Shown here piece by piece: positions 43,690 to 52,293 of a stretch of DNA of 64,000 nucleotides. Every line of letters begins with the position of its first letter. The first letter of the stretch is position 1. Where the stretch lies: positions 897,586 to 961,585 of the forward strand of contig CAWBSM010000004.1 of NCBI GenBank assembly GCA_963791455.1. The letters are read 5' to 3'. The stretch comes from Bog-473 sp963791455 (GTDB lineage: Bacteria; Actinomycetota; Acidimicrobiia; Acidimicrobiales; RAAP-2). The notes under the pieces were generated by a model. That model did not search any database, was not told the origin of the DNA, and saw only the letters and a program-made list of their open reading frames with translations. A program made the position numbers and the translations under genes.

Positions 43690-43934
43690 CGATAAGGTCT
43701 CGTAAGGTCACGTCAAACCGAATGAATTTTGGGGGCTCCCACTCCAGGCCCCTGACCTGGGCCTTTGGTGGAGGTGAAGGGACTCGAACCCTCGGCCTCT
43801 ACATTGCGAACGTCTGGTTCTCGGTGTTTTGACCAGGGCCTTTCCGAGGACTTTCCTGGTAGCGGCGTTTCGATCCCCTCAGGTTCCCTCACGATCCCTC
43901 TCCTTCTCGCACGGTAAAGACACGTAAAGACACG
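43690..43934. repeat. Repeat copy R6 (complete att-like module)
   Basis: Left tandem 10-mer at 43690-43712 (one change, AAGGTCTCGT) and right one at 43912-43934 in a different version, TAAAGACACG twice. Both changes keep the period of ten. It has the GGCTCCCACTCC block, CTGACCTGGGCC, a tRNA 3'-half and TTCGATCCCCTC. Its right arm matches the left arm of R8. Confidence 0.85.
43766..43810 (-). other. tRNA-Ala(CGC) 3'-half fragment in R6
   Basis: The best copy: TTCGCAA TGTAG AGGCC GAGGG TTCGAGT CCCTT CACCTCC ACCA, with encoded CCA. The 5' flank gives the hairpin ACGTT CGC AATGT, with a G-T pair where R4 has A-T. There is no tRNA 5' half. Confidence 0.8.
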
Positions 43935-43974
43935 CTCGGACAGTCCCTGGCGCCTGGCCACGGGTCGGTACTCA

Positions 43975-44093
43975 CGTCCGATCGGCAGGCTCTCGCGATG
44001 CCCAACGAACAGCACCCGTCTCGTGTTTGACGACGACCACGTTCCTCGGCGAGTGATGGGACATCACCGACCCTGAGCGGCGGAAGCCTTTCG
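43975..44093. repeat. Repeat-associated block B4
   Basis: CCGATCGGCAGGCTCTCGC, CGACGACCACGTTCCTCGGCG and GACATCACCGACCCTGAGCGGCGG (in pieces) match B1-B3. A frame reading ATGRYSRPIGRLS opens as in B2 and B3 and stops soon after. The remaining 190 bases to the ALDH gene end show nothing else. Confidence 0.65.
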
Positions 44094-44286
44094 GATTGAC
44101 TTCCCGGGCAGACGCATCGAACCGTTACCGAGGCGCGGGTCCGTATTCGGTTCTGCCGCGGCCACGCCAAAGGCCGAGTGACAATTGTCAGATCAGAAGC
44201 ATCCTCTCCGATGGTGATGAAACGAAGGCGCTCGCAAGCAGGCCCGAAGCCATCGCGGTCCTCTTGGAGGTATGGTCTCGCATCGT

Positions 44287-45741
44287 TCAGAGCTGGGCCC
44301 AGACGGTCTTTGTTTTGAGGTACCCCTCGATGCCTTCCAGGCCGTTCTCGTAGCCCCAACCGGACTGTTTGAAACCACCGAAAGGCATGGCGGGGTCCCA
44401 CATCATCTGGCAATTGATCGAGACGGTGCCCGCGTCGAGGCGCTTGGCCAGTCGGTGTGCGTGGGAGACGTCTCTCGTCCAGGCTGACGCCGCGAGTCCG
44501 TAGGTCGTGTCGTTCGCCAGGGCGACGACTTCGTCGTCGTCGTCAAACGGCGTCACGGCGACAACCGGCCCGAAGATCTCCTCCCGACAGAGGCGCATAT
44601 CTGGCCTGACCTGGGCCAGCACCGTCGGGTGGACGAAGTAACCGGTACGGTCGAGACGGTGACCACCGATCACGACCTCGGCGCCGTCGCGCTTGCCCTC
44701 GTCGATGTAGCCCATGACCCGGTGCAGCTGCCTCTCGCTGATGAGCGGCCCGCTGTGGACTTTCCCCTCGTTCGGGCCGCCGAGCCGGATCTTGCCGGCC
44801 AGCGACGCAATACCTTCGACAACCCTTTCGTAGACACCGCGCTGCACGAAAACGCGGGAGCCGGCGACGCAGGCCTGCCCCGAGTGGATGAAGATCCCCA
44901 TCGCCGCTGCTGGGATCGCCTTGTCGAGGTCGGCATCATCGTAGATGAGGACCGGTGACTTACCGCCCAGTTCGAGCATGACCCGCTTGAGGTTGCCAGC
45001 CGCGGCCTGGACGATGAGCTTGCCGACCTCCGTGGAGCCCGTAAAGGCGATCTTGTCGACGTCTGCGTGCTCGATGAGCGCTTGCCCGGTTGTGTGCCCA
45101 TAGCCGTTGACCAGGTTGACGACGCCCTCGGGCACGCCGGCTTCGGTCAGGATCTTCTCGAAGATCAGCGCCGACAACGGGGTCTCCTCTGCCGGCTTGA
45201 GCACGCTGCTGCAGCCGGCGGCGAGCGACGGCGCAAGCTTGGCGGCGGCGTTGAACGCCGGGCCGTTCCACGGGACGATCAGCCCAACGACGCCCACCGG
45301 TTCTTTGACCGTGTACGCATGCACCGACGCGTCGAGGCCCGAGAGACCGCCCGACATCCGCACGTCATGGCTGATCCCGTTGATCTTGGTACACCAGCCG
45401 GAGAAATAGCGGAAGAACTCGACGGCCGCCGCGATGTTGCGCCGTGCCTGGGGCAACGGCATGCCAGTGTTCAGGGAGTCGAGCTGGGCCATCTCGTCGG
45501 CCTGGGCCTGGATCAACTCTGCGATACGCCAGAGCACCTGAGCCTGCTCAGATTGCGGCCTCTGGTGCCACTCTCCCGAGTCAAAAGTCTCACGAGCTCG
45601 AGCGACCGCCCGGTCGATGGCGGTCGCGCCCCCGTCCGCAAACTCGGCGATGGGCTGTTCGCTCACCGGATCGATGATCGGAATCGTCTCCCCTTGGCCA
45701 GGACGGGCACGGAGCTGCTCGATCGTTGCCTCTACTGTCAT
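44287..45741 (-). CDS. NAD(P)-dependent aldehyde dehydrogenase
   Basis: 484 residues. Cofactor-binding GSTEVGKLIVQAA, the general base Glu in LELGGKSPVLI and the catalytic Cys in FIHSGQACVAGSR mark a complete ALDH superfamily enzyme, oxidising an aldehyde to the acid in the cytoplasm. Last gene of a five-gene operon beginning with the P450 at 49.9 kb, so it may finish oxidation of an alcohol made by the P450 and dehydrogenated by the adjacent SDRs. Confidence 0.95.
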   Translation of the reverse strand: MTVEATIEQLRARPGQGETIPIIDPVSEQPIAEFADGGATAIDRAVARARETFDSGEWHQRPQSEQAQVLWRIAELIQAQADEMAQLDSLNTGMPLPQARRNIAAAVEFFRYFSGWCTKINGISHDVRMSGGLSGLDASVHAYTVKEPVGVVGLIVPWNGPAFNAAAKLAPSLAAGCSSVLKPAEETPLSALIFEKILTEAGVPEGVVNLVNGYGHTTGQALIEHADVDKIAFTGSTEVGKLIVQAAAGNLKRVMLELGGKSPVLIYDDADLDKAIPAAAMGIFIHSGQACVAGSRVFVQRGVYERVVEGIASLAGKIRLGGPNEGKVHSGPLISERQLHRVMGYIDEGKRDGAEVVIGGHRLDRTGYFVHPTVLAQVRPDMRLCREEIFGPVVAVTPFDDDDEVVALANDTTYGLAASAWTRDVSHAHRLAKRLDAGTVSINCQMMWDPAMPFGGFKQSGWGYENGLEGIEGYLKTKTVWAQL

Positions 45742-45758
45742 ATTCTTCCCTTCGAGGT

Positions 45759-46574
45759 CTACCGTCGGTTGATATTGCCTGCATCGACTGGGATCACGGA
45801 ACCCGTCACGTAACGAGCCTCGTCGGAAACGAGCCAGGCAATGGCGTTCGAGACGTCGATAGGGTCGATCGCTTCCACCGGAAGGGCATTCAGCAGCGAT
45901 CCGGCGAGTTGGGGGATATTTTCGATGATCTCAGCCACGTTTCCGCCACCCGCCATAGGGGTGCGGACAGTCGTTGGTGCGACGCTGTTGACACGGATGA
46001 AATGTGGTGCCAACGAGTTGGCCCATGAACGAGTCAGCCCGACCACGCCGTGCTTGGCAGCCGTATAGGCCAGCATGCCCGCCGCGTCAATCGGTGCTCC
46101 AGTGAGCCCACCGGTGGAGCTCGTCAGGACGATGGCTCCGCCTTTTCCTGCCTTGATCATGGAAGGGATGGCAGCGCGGCCGGTATTCCACACACCGGTT
46201 AAGTTCACACCGATCACCTCTTCCCATTGCTGCTCGTTCGACGCCATCCCACCTGGTCCGATCCCGGCGTTGGCAAGGACGATCTGCACTGGCCCGAGTT
46301 CCGCTGTTCCCTCCTTGAGCGCATCCTTGAGGTCCTGATAATCGCGGACATCGACCTCTTTGGCCACGATTCTTCGACCGAGTGCCTCGACCTCCTTAAC
46401 CGTCTGCTCGAGATCATCCGGCGTCGACATCTCGTAACCGACTGATTGCAACTGGGCGCAGATGTCGACCGCGATGATGTCGGCACCCTCCTCTGCGAGG
46501 CGGACGGCATGACTCCGCCCCTGTCCACGAGCGGCACCGGTAATGAACGCCACCTTGCCATCGAGCTTTCCCAC
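45759..46574 (-). CDS. Mycofactocin-coupled short-chain dehydrogenase
   Basis: 271 residues from the GTG at 46574, which has AGGAGAG upstream. It has TGAARGQGRSHAVRLAEEG and the insert VDICAQLQSVGYEMSTPDDL, typical of SDRs that keep NAD bound and pass electrons to mycofactocin; the catalytic YTAAKHG follows. Such enzymes oxidise alcohols without releasing NADH and need a mycofactocin system elsewhere in the genome. It sits between another SDR and the ALDH. Confidence 0.9.
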   Translation of the reverse strand: MGKLDGKVAFITGAARGQGRSHAVRLAEEGADIIAVDICAQLQSVGYEMSTPDDLEQTVKEVEALGRRIVAKEVDVRDYQDLKDALKEGTAELGPVQIVLANAGIGPGGMASNEQQWEEVIGVNLTGVWNTGRAAIPSMIKAGKGGAIVLTSSTGGLTGAPIDAAGMLAYTAAKHGVVGLTRSWANSLAPHFIRVNSVAPTTVRTPMAGGGNVAEIIENIPQLAGSLLNALPVEAIDPIDVSNAIAWLVSDEARYVTGSVIPVDAGNINRR

Positions 46575-46626
46575 TTCACTCTCCTTTCGACGTAGCACAC
46601 ATCTGAAGGCTGACCCTCATCGACGT

Positions 46627-47409
46627 CTACGAAGACCTTGGCCCCATGGCGGTGCTCAGCCGGGCCCCCCCGTCAAGGCGAATCACTTCGCCATTGAGGT
46701 ACGGATTGCGGACGATCGCCTCGACGAGGCGGGCGTACTCGTCTGGGTGACCGAGTCGTCGTGGGAACAAGATGTCCTCCCTGAGCAGCTTCTGGACAAA
46801 GCTTGACGACGTCAGTGGCGTGAGGAACGAACCAGGCGCGATGGCGCACACCCGAACACCAAGTGGGGCGAGATCGCGGGCCATAGGAAGGGTCATCGAC
46901 ACGATGGCGCCCTTCGCCGCGGCGTATGGAACCATCGTCTCCTGACCATCGAAGGCGCTGATTGAGGCGGTTTGGACGATGACCCCGCGCTGGCCGTCTT
47001 CGTCCGGCGGGTTCGAAGCAAACGCAGCCGCCGTGAGCCGGGCCAGATTGAACGGTCCCATGACGTGCACATCGAGGTTAGCCGTCAGGACATCTCTAGA
47101 TATGGCCGTCCCGCCGCTGTCGACGAGCCGTGGGCTTCTGATCAGGACACCGGTCGCGCTGACGGCGACCGAGAAGACCCCAAGCGACCGTGCCTCGGCG
47201 ATGGCCATCGACACCACGTCGTCGTCGTTACTGGTGCCGAGAATCGTCTTCACCGAGTCTCCGATCTCTGCCCGGAGGGCCTCGGAGCGATCCAGATCGG
47301 GATCGATGACGACGACACCGACGCCGAGGCCGACGAGGTGGCGAACGGTGGCACTGCCCAAGCCGCCCGCGCCACCGGCGACGACAGCCGATCGACCTTC
47401 GAGATTCAT
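46627..47409 (-). CDS. SDR, 3-hydroxyacyl-CoA dehydrogenase type II-like
   Basis: 260 residues from the ATG at 47409. The start GRSAVVAGGAGGLGSATVRH and the segment MVPYAAAKGAIVSMTLPMAR with the YxxxK pair resemble the HSD17B10/type II 3-hydroxyacyl-CoA dehydrogenases. The end PYLNGEVIRLDGGARL is also characteristic. It could oxidise a hydroxyacyl-CoA or a hydroxysteroid-like alcohol. Operon member. Confidence 0.88.
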   Translation of the reverse strand: MNLEGRSAVVAGGAGGLGSATVRHLVGLGVGVVVIDPDLDRSEALRAEIGDSVKTILGTSNDDDVVSMAIAEARSLGVFSVAVSATGVLIRSPRLVDSGGTAISRDVLTANLDVHVMGPFNLARLTAAAFASNPPDEDGQRGVIVQTASISAFDGQETMVPYAAAKGAIVSMTLPMARDLAPLGVRVCAIAPGSFLTPLTSSSFVQKLLREDILFPRRLGHPDEYARLVEAIVRNPYLNGEVIRLDGGARLSTAMGPRSS

Positions 47410-47440
47410 TCCGTTCCTGGCGATCCCAATGGCGCGGCGC

Positions 47441-48721
47441 TCAACTCCAGCTCCCTTCACCAGTACGGAAGGCCGTCACACTGGCCTCCTCGGGGACCCG
47501 CTCGATCGGCGTCGTCAGCTCATCGATGGTCGGTGCCCCGATGGCAGTGGCTATTTGCTGCAGCGCAGTGCGATCAAGGTTGTACAGGTCAATGGCGTTC
47601 TCCCCCACCATGTTGCGGATGCCATCAACTGGCGAGGTGCTGAACGTATGCCGCAGGGCCAGACGCGTGACCGAGGGCAGCTTGTGACCTTCGCTGTAGA
47701 CGAAGGTGCCTTCAAGGTGGGGGTAGTCCGAGCCCCACAGCACTTGCGAACCGAGTCCGTGCTTCGTCGCTTGCTGCACCTCGTAAGGGGACGCAAAGCT
47801 CGCCCCCAAGAAGATGTTGCGGGCAATGTACTCGCTCGGGCGAAGCGGGACCTGCTCGAGAAGCGCCTTGTTCAGCGGCTCCTCGCCTTTGAACTCGTAG
47901 AACGCCCGGATGGCGTCGAGTTCGGCAGCCATTGCCGGGACCCAGTTACCGGGTGTCTCCGTGATGACGAGCTTCAGGTCCGGATGCCGTTCGAACACGC
48001 CGCCGAAGATCATCCATGGCACTGCCCGTTGCGAAAGGGTGGCGGATTCGAGCTGGATGAGGGCGACCGACTCGAGACCCGAGTAGCGGGCGCTCGTCCT
48101 TCCGCCGACATGAGTGACGAGTGGCATCCTCAGCTCTTCACAGACGGACCAGAAGGGTTCCCAGCGGCGGCGGTTGTATTCGGGCAATTCGCCGTCTCGC
48201 ATGGCGGGAAAATTGACTCCGCGCAGACCGTGCTCGTGAGCCCAGCGGACTTGACGTATTGCTCGTTCGATGTCCCACATCGGCACATAGGCCAGCCCGA
48301 CGTGGCGCTGGTGCGCCTCCGAGACGAAATCGACCAGCCAACGGTTGTAGATCTGCTGTCCAACTGCCACCAGTTCTGGATCGGGCTTAGGAGCGGGCTC
48401 CCCGAACGACTGGGGCACGAAAGGGATGGGCTCCATGTTGGTGCTGCCGTGGAAGATCACCCCGGCAGCAACGCCATCGTGGTCGTAATCGGTCAGACGT
48501 GCCTCGGACTCGTAGTGGCCCGGCGTCTGGAAGTTGGGATGGTCGAGGTACCCGCTGCCATCCAACATGGCACAGAAGGTCGCGCGCTCCGTCGCAGTGC
48601 TCTGCGCGAAGCGATCGAACTCGTCGAGGTACTTCGAGGAGCAGTACGGGCGCAGGTCCTGGACGAGCCGCGGACCGACGTGCGTATCGTTCGAAACGAT
48701 GACGACCGGTTCCGAGGTCAT
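47441..48721 (-). CDS. Amidohydrolase family 2 protein
   Basis: 426 residues from the ATG at 48721, overlapping the P450 stop (ATGA). Motifs of the amidohydrolase_2 (ACMSD-like) group: SNDTHVGP at the N-terminus, PLVTHVGGRTS, VITETPGNWVPA and LWGSDYPHLEGTFVYS with the catalytic Asp. These metal-dependent hydrolases or decarboxylases act in aromatic and terpenoid breakdown, among other pathways. The specific reaction is unknown. Confidence 0.88.
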   Translation of the reverse strand: MTSEPVVIVSNDTHVGPRLVQDLRPYCSSKYLDEFDRFAQSTATERATFCAMLDGSGYLDHPNFQTPGHYESEARLTDYDHDGVAAGVIFHGSTNMEPIPFVPQSFGEPAPKPDPELVAVGQQIYNRWLVDFVSEAHQRHVGLAYVPMWDIERAIRQVRWAHEHGLRGVNFPAMRDGELPEYNRRRWEPFWSVCEELRMPLVTHVGGRTSARYSGLESVALIQLESATLSQRAVPWMIFGGVFERHPDLKLVITETPGNWVPAMAAELDAIRAFYEFKGEEPLNKALLEQVPLRPSEYIARNIFLGASFASPYEVQQATKHGLGSQVLWGSDYPHLEGTFVYSEGHKLPSVTRLALRHTFSTSPVDGIRNMVGENAIDLYNLDRTALQQIATAIGAPTIDELTTPIERVPEEASVTAFRTGEGSWS

Positions 48722-49914
48722 CGAACGATGACGGGCATCTTTTCCCACCCGCGAACGGTCGATGTCGATGCAAGCTTGATGCCGCTGTAGTCGACCTCCC
48801 ACTCGGGCCATCGGTTCAGCATTTCATCGAGCGCAACTCGTCCTTCGAGCCGGGCGAGATGGGCACCGAGACAGAAATGCAATCCATAGCCGAAGGTCAT
48901 GTGCTGCCCGTCGTTCCGTTTGATGTCATAGGTAGCCGGATTCGCAAATCGACGCGGGTCGCGATTGGCAGATGCCATGAGCAAGAGCACTGCGCTCCCC
49001 ACCGGTAACGTCGTGCCGTAGTACTCGGTGTCTTCGGTGACGTAGCGGGCCGAGGCGTGACCTGTGGGCTCGAATCGCAGCGTTTCCTCGATCACATTCG
49101 GAATGAGCGTGCGATCAGCCTCGACCAGTCGGCGTTGGTCGGGATGCTCTGCCAGCACCTTGGCCAGCCACCCGATCAGCCGTCCCGTCGTCTCGTTGCC
49201 GGCGCCAGCCAACACTGACGTGTAGGTCAAAACCTCCTGGCGAGTCAGGGTGCGTGTCTCCCCCGACTCGTCCTCGAATTCAGCGTTCAGCAGGATCGTC
49301 ATGAGGTCGTCGGAGGGGTGATGGGAGCGCCATTCGACGTAGTCGGCGAACATCTCGCCGGTCACGACCTCGGACTGCTCGATGCGCATCGGCTGGCCCG
49401 GCCTGGTGCGCAGGTCTCGATCAGTCTTGTTCCGAACGGCAATATGATCGTCTTCCGGAATGCCGAGGAGCATGCCGATGACACGCATGGGCAGCATCGA
49501 AGCAAATTCGGTGATGACGTCGAAGCCGTCGCAACCCACCAGAGGATCGAGGCATCGGACGCAGTAGGCCCGCACCTGGTCCTCGAGCAACGCCATCCTC
49601 TTGGGAGTGAAGACACGTGACAAGAGCCCACGATGGCTCGTGTGCACGGGCGGGTCTTCCCACATGACGACCCCCGCTGGGATTTCGATGCCCGCCCGCA
49701 GGACGTCGAGGAGGTCGCCCCGACTGCTGGAGAACACCTCCCAGTTGACTAGTGCCTTCTGGACGTCCTCGTGACGAGCCAATGTCCAGAAGTCGTAGTG
49801 CTCGTTGTAGTACAGCGGCGACTCCTCACGGAGACGCTCATAGGTCGGATAGGGATCAGCGTTGATATCGACGTCGTAGGGGTCGAAGTAGACGCTGGTG
49901 TCGCCGACGACCAT
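48718..49914 (-). CDS. Cytochrome P450
   Basis: 398 residues, intact. Visible: SVLAGAGNETTGRLIGWLAK (I helix), EETLRFEPT (ExxR) and MTFGYGLHFCLGAHLARLE (haem Cys). It is a bacterial class I P450 needing ferredoxin and a reductase, neither encoded here. First gene of a five-gene operon; its promoter has TTGACA on the - strand (49974-49969) with an operator over the -10, so it is probably controlled by the divergent TetR. Confidence 0.93.
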   Translation of the reverse strand: MVVGDTSVYFDPYDVDINADPYPTYERLREESPLYYNEHYDFWTLARHEDVQKALVNWEVFSSSRGDLLDVLRAGIEIPAGVVMWEDPPVHTSHRGLLSRVFTPKRMALLEDQVRAYCVRCLDPLVGCDGFDVITEFASMLPMRVIGMLLGIPEDDHIAVRNKTDRDLRTRPGQPMRIEQSEVVTGEMFADYVEWRSHHPSDDLMTILLNAEFEDESGETRTLTRQEVLTYTSVLAGAGNETTGRLIGWLAKVLAEHPDQRRLVEADRTLIPNVIEETLRFEPTGHASARYVTEDTEYYGTTLPVGSAVLLLMASANRDPRRFANPATYDIKRNDGQHMTFGYGLHFCLGAHLARLEGRVALDEMLNRWPEWEVDYSGIKLASTSTVRGWEKMPVIVR

Positions 49915-49933
49915 TGGCCGCCCCCTTTTTGAG

Positions 49934-49974
49934 TTAGAGCAACTGTTCTAACTTACGGTGGGATCGTATGTCAA
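49934..49974 (-). promoter_or_regulatory. P450 operon promoter and operator
   Basis: On the - strand, TTGACA (49974-49969) is followed after 17-18 bases by TTAGAAC, which overlaps an imperfect palindrome TTAGAGCAACTGTTCTAA (+ strand, 49934-49951). The same arrangement recurs near 54.25 kb with only small changes. Confidence 0.7.
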
Positions 49975-50054
49975 CAATGCCGCTCGATTAGGACATTTTC
50001 GGGAACGACCGTCTGGGCAGGCCGCGGTTTAAGCAGAACATATGCTCTGGATAG

Positions 50055-50729
50055 ATGGTTCCGCGTTCGGCCTCAACCCCACCGGCTCGAGACAGCTCGA
50101 CAAGGCGCCCCAGAGCGGCGACCCCCGAAAAGCGGCGAAAGCTCCTCGACGGCGCTGAGCAAGTCATGTTGCGCGATGGCTATGCAGCTGTGACTTCGAG
50201 GCGCCTCGAAGCAGAGACTGGTCTCAAGGTCCACTACCACTTCGGCAGCATCGATGACCTGTTCATCGCCGTGGTCCGTCGACGAGGCGAGGTCAATCTG
50301 ACCCTGATGGCCAAGGCCTTGTCCTCGCCCCACCCCCTGCAGGCCTGGTGGCGCCTGGCTTCGGATCGCCACGGGAGCCGGCTGCTGGTCGAGATCACTG
50401 CGGCGGCGAACCATCGCGCTGCACTTCAAGTCGAAGTGGCTGCCTTCGCTCGCGAGAGCCGGCGCATGCAGCTCGAAGCGCTCGATCACCTACTGGCGGA
50501 GTACGGAATCGATCCAGAGCTCTATCCCCCCTCGCTGGTGGCACCGACGATTCAGGGGCTCGCATTCGCGATGGCATACGACCAGGTCGCCGGCTTTGAT
50601 ACCGCGCAGGCCGAGGCGTCAGCGGCCATGGAGCGGCTCTTGGAGCGACTCGAAGCGCAGCGGTTTGCTGAGCGGCTCATAAGAATCCCTGGGGCGAAGA
50701 CGAGAGCGACTCAGGCCAATGCGGACTGA
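50055..50729 (+). CDS. TetR family transcriptional regulator
   Basis: 224 residues. The helix-turn-helix is LLDGAEQVMLRDGYAAVTSR then RLEAETGLKVHYHFGSIDDL. Divergent from the P450 operon with the operator-like site between, and the same site occurs upstream of the VOC gene near 54.2 kb, so it may control both. Ligand unknown. Confidence 0.88.
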   Translation: MVPRSASTPPARDSSTRRPRAATPEKRRKLLDGAEQVMLRDGYAAVTSRRLEAETGLKVHYHFGSIDDLFIAVVRRRGEVNLTLMAKALSSPHPLQAWWRLASDRHGSRLLVEITAAANHRAALQVEVAAFARESRRMQLEALDHLLAEYGIDPELYPPSLVAPTIQGLAFAMAYDQVAGFDTAQAEASAAMERLLERLEAQRFAERLIRIPGAKTRATQANAD

Positions 50730-50754
50730 TGGATTCGTTAGCTATCCTCGATTG

Positions 50755-50800
50755 CAGCTTTCGCACCGAAGACGGAGCCGTAGAAGCGCTCACCACAGGA
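50755..50800 (-). pseudogene. Short VOC-protein remnant
   Basis: On the - strand this reads GERFYGSVFGAKAAI, very close to GERFYGAVFGAKQAL of the VOC protein at 53.6-54.2 kb. Only about 45 bases are left. The rest of the 220-base gap shows no other features. Confidence 0.5.
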
Positions 50801-50949
50801 CGCCCTTCATCATTCTCGACGTGGGATTCCTCCAGACAGGTCAACGGTCGCTCTCGGTGACCGGATCCCCGTGAACTGATCCACCTTCTGTGCCGGTTTT
50901 TCATCTGTGCTGTCAGGTCTAGCTCGGTTCCGGGCTTCGACCAGTGGGT

Positions 50950-52215
50950 CTACGACGTAGACGACTTCGCCGCCAAAACCAACTGTTTAGCCGCCATGTT
51001 GTATTTGGCACTGTAAACCGGGCCGATGCCGTAACTCCTGCCTGGGCCGAAGGATACGGGACCGCCGACGCCAGGAAGGGTGACGTTCCGTAGTCCGTAG
51101 CCGGCTCGGTTGAAACTGGCGACAGTCAGGTTCTTTCCAGCCGCCGTTGCGATTTTGTCGAAAAGCGCCACGCTTTGGCAGGCGTAGATCGCTCCGATGT
51201 AGCTGTGGTCGGACGTGTTGGAGGTCGCACTGGGTGGCGTGATGACGTCAGACGGATACGCCGTCTTTATCGCTCGTACGCAACTTTTTATAGCTGGCTC
51301 CTGCCACTGCTGTATCGCGTCTGGCGTCGGGCTGGAAGCAGTCACGTTCTTGAGATACGTGGGCGTGTTGCCGCTCGTGCCACCGATGTAGCCCTGCAGT
51401 GCCCCAAAATCAGTGGCGATCCAGGGCGGATTGAAAGAGCTCTGGGTGTCGTAGAGTCCGCCGGGCCAAGTCCCCGATGCGGAACCGACGGCCACCACTG
51501 CGGTAACACCAGCGCTTTGGAAACGTTGGACCGCGGTGGTGACTTGCTGGTTCGTTGCGGCCTGGTCGTTCGTAGGTGCGGAATCGACGGCCTGTTGGGC
51601 CACCTTCACATGGAGCGCGTGCAGGGTGGAGAGCACCACCTTGGTCTCGTCCTGATCGGCAGTCGCGCTGAAGACGCCCACGACCTTTCCCTTGAACAGA
51701 CCCATTTTGGAGAACACGGACAACTGCAAGGGATCGTACGCAGACTGTGGCGGCGAGACGGCGAAATTGACAGCGGATCCCGCAGGCAGCGGGCCGCTCA
51801 CTGTTCCGTTGATCGTCGGTATCCCATGGTTCTCGAGGTAGCAGTTCGCCATGTAGGGCGTAAGAGCAACAAAGACCTGCACGTCCTCGGTGAGCTGCGT
51901 ACACACCGACAGAGCCTGCGTTGAACTCGCCGGGTTCACTCCAGCCACCGTGAGGACTACTTTGCGTCCGTTTACGCCACCGTGCTTGTTCAGATTGGCG
52001 ATCAACGCCCCGTAGTCGTGCGGAGCATTGCCCTGGTTCAGCTTGACCCCCAATGACGCCAGCGAGCTGAGATCGAGATAGGGGACACCCACTTTGATGG
52101 TCGTCGAAGTCACCCCGGCGTTGGCTGACGCACCGGCGAACTGAACTGGAACGAGGATCGAGACCGCGACGAAAGTCACGATCGCTCCCAAGACGAAACC
52201 CCTGCGCGCAACCAT
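50950..52215 (-). CDS. ABC transporter solute-binding protein, branched-chain amino acid type
   Basis: 421 residues from the ATG at 52215, which follows AGGAGGTG. A signal peptide (MVARRGFVLGAIVTFVAVSI, cleavage near FAGASA) precedes a type 1 periplasmic-binding fold (TTIKVGVPYLDLSSLASLGV, then VCTQLTEDVQVFVALTPY). The LivJ/HAAT family binds amino acids, amides or aromatic acids. No permease or ATPase genes are adjacent, so it either works with a distant transporter or acts as a sensor. Confidence 0.88.
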   Translation of the reverse strand: MVARRGFVLGAIVTFVAVSILVPVQFAGASANAGVTSTTIKVGVPYLDLSSLASLGVKLNQGNAPHDYGALIANLNKHGGVNGRKVVLTVAGVNPASSTQALSVCTQLTEDVQVFVALTPYMANCYLENHGIPTINGTVSGPLPAGSAVNFAVSPPQSAYDPLQLSVFSKMGLFKGKVVGVFSATADQDETKVVLSTLHALHVKVAQQAVDSAPTNDQAATNQQVTTAVQRFQSAGVTAVVAVGSASGTWPGGLYDTQSSFNPPWIATDFGALQGYIGGTSGNTPTYLKNVTASSPTPDAIQQWQEPAIKSCVRAIKTAYPSDVITPPSATSNTSDHSYIGAIYACQSVALFDKIATAAGKNLTVASFNRAGYGLRNVTLPGVGGPVSFGPGRSYGIGPVYSAKYNMAAKQLVLAAKSSTS

Positions 52216-52293
52216 CGCAGCACCTCCTGTCGCCCTCACGGACGAATCCCGTCGGTCGAAGCGACCACGTCGAAGAAATGAGCTATCCACAAC

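Noticed and set aside
43766..43810. tmRNA 3' end instead of tRNA
   Set aside because: The 3' part could resemble either, but the 7-base anticodon loop with T33, the 5-base variable loop and U70 fit a normal tRNA-Ala better than a tmRNA.
46979..48790. 603-codon + strand frame
   Set aside because: Antisense to the SDR and amidohydrolase genes, which have clear motifs and overlapping starts and stops.
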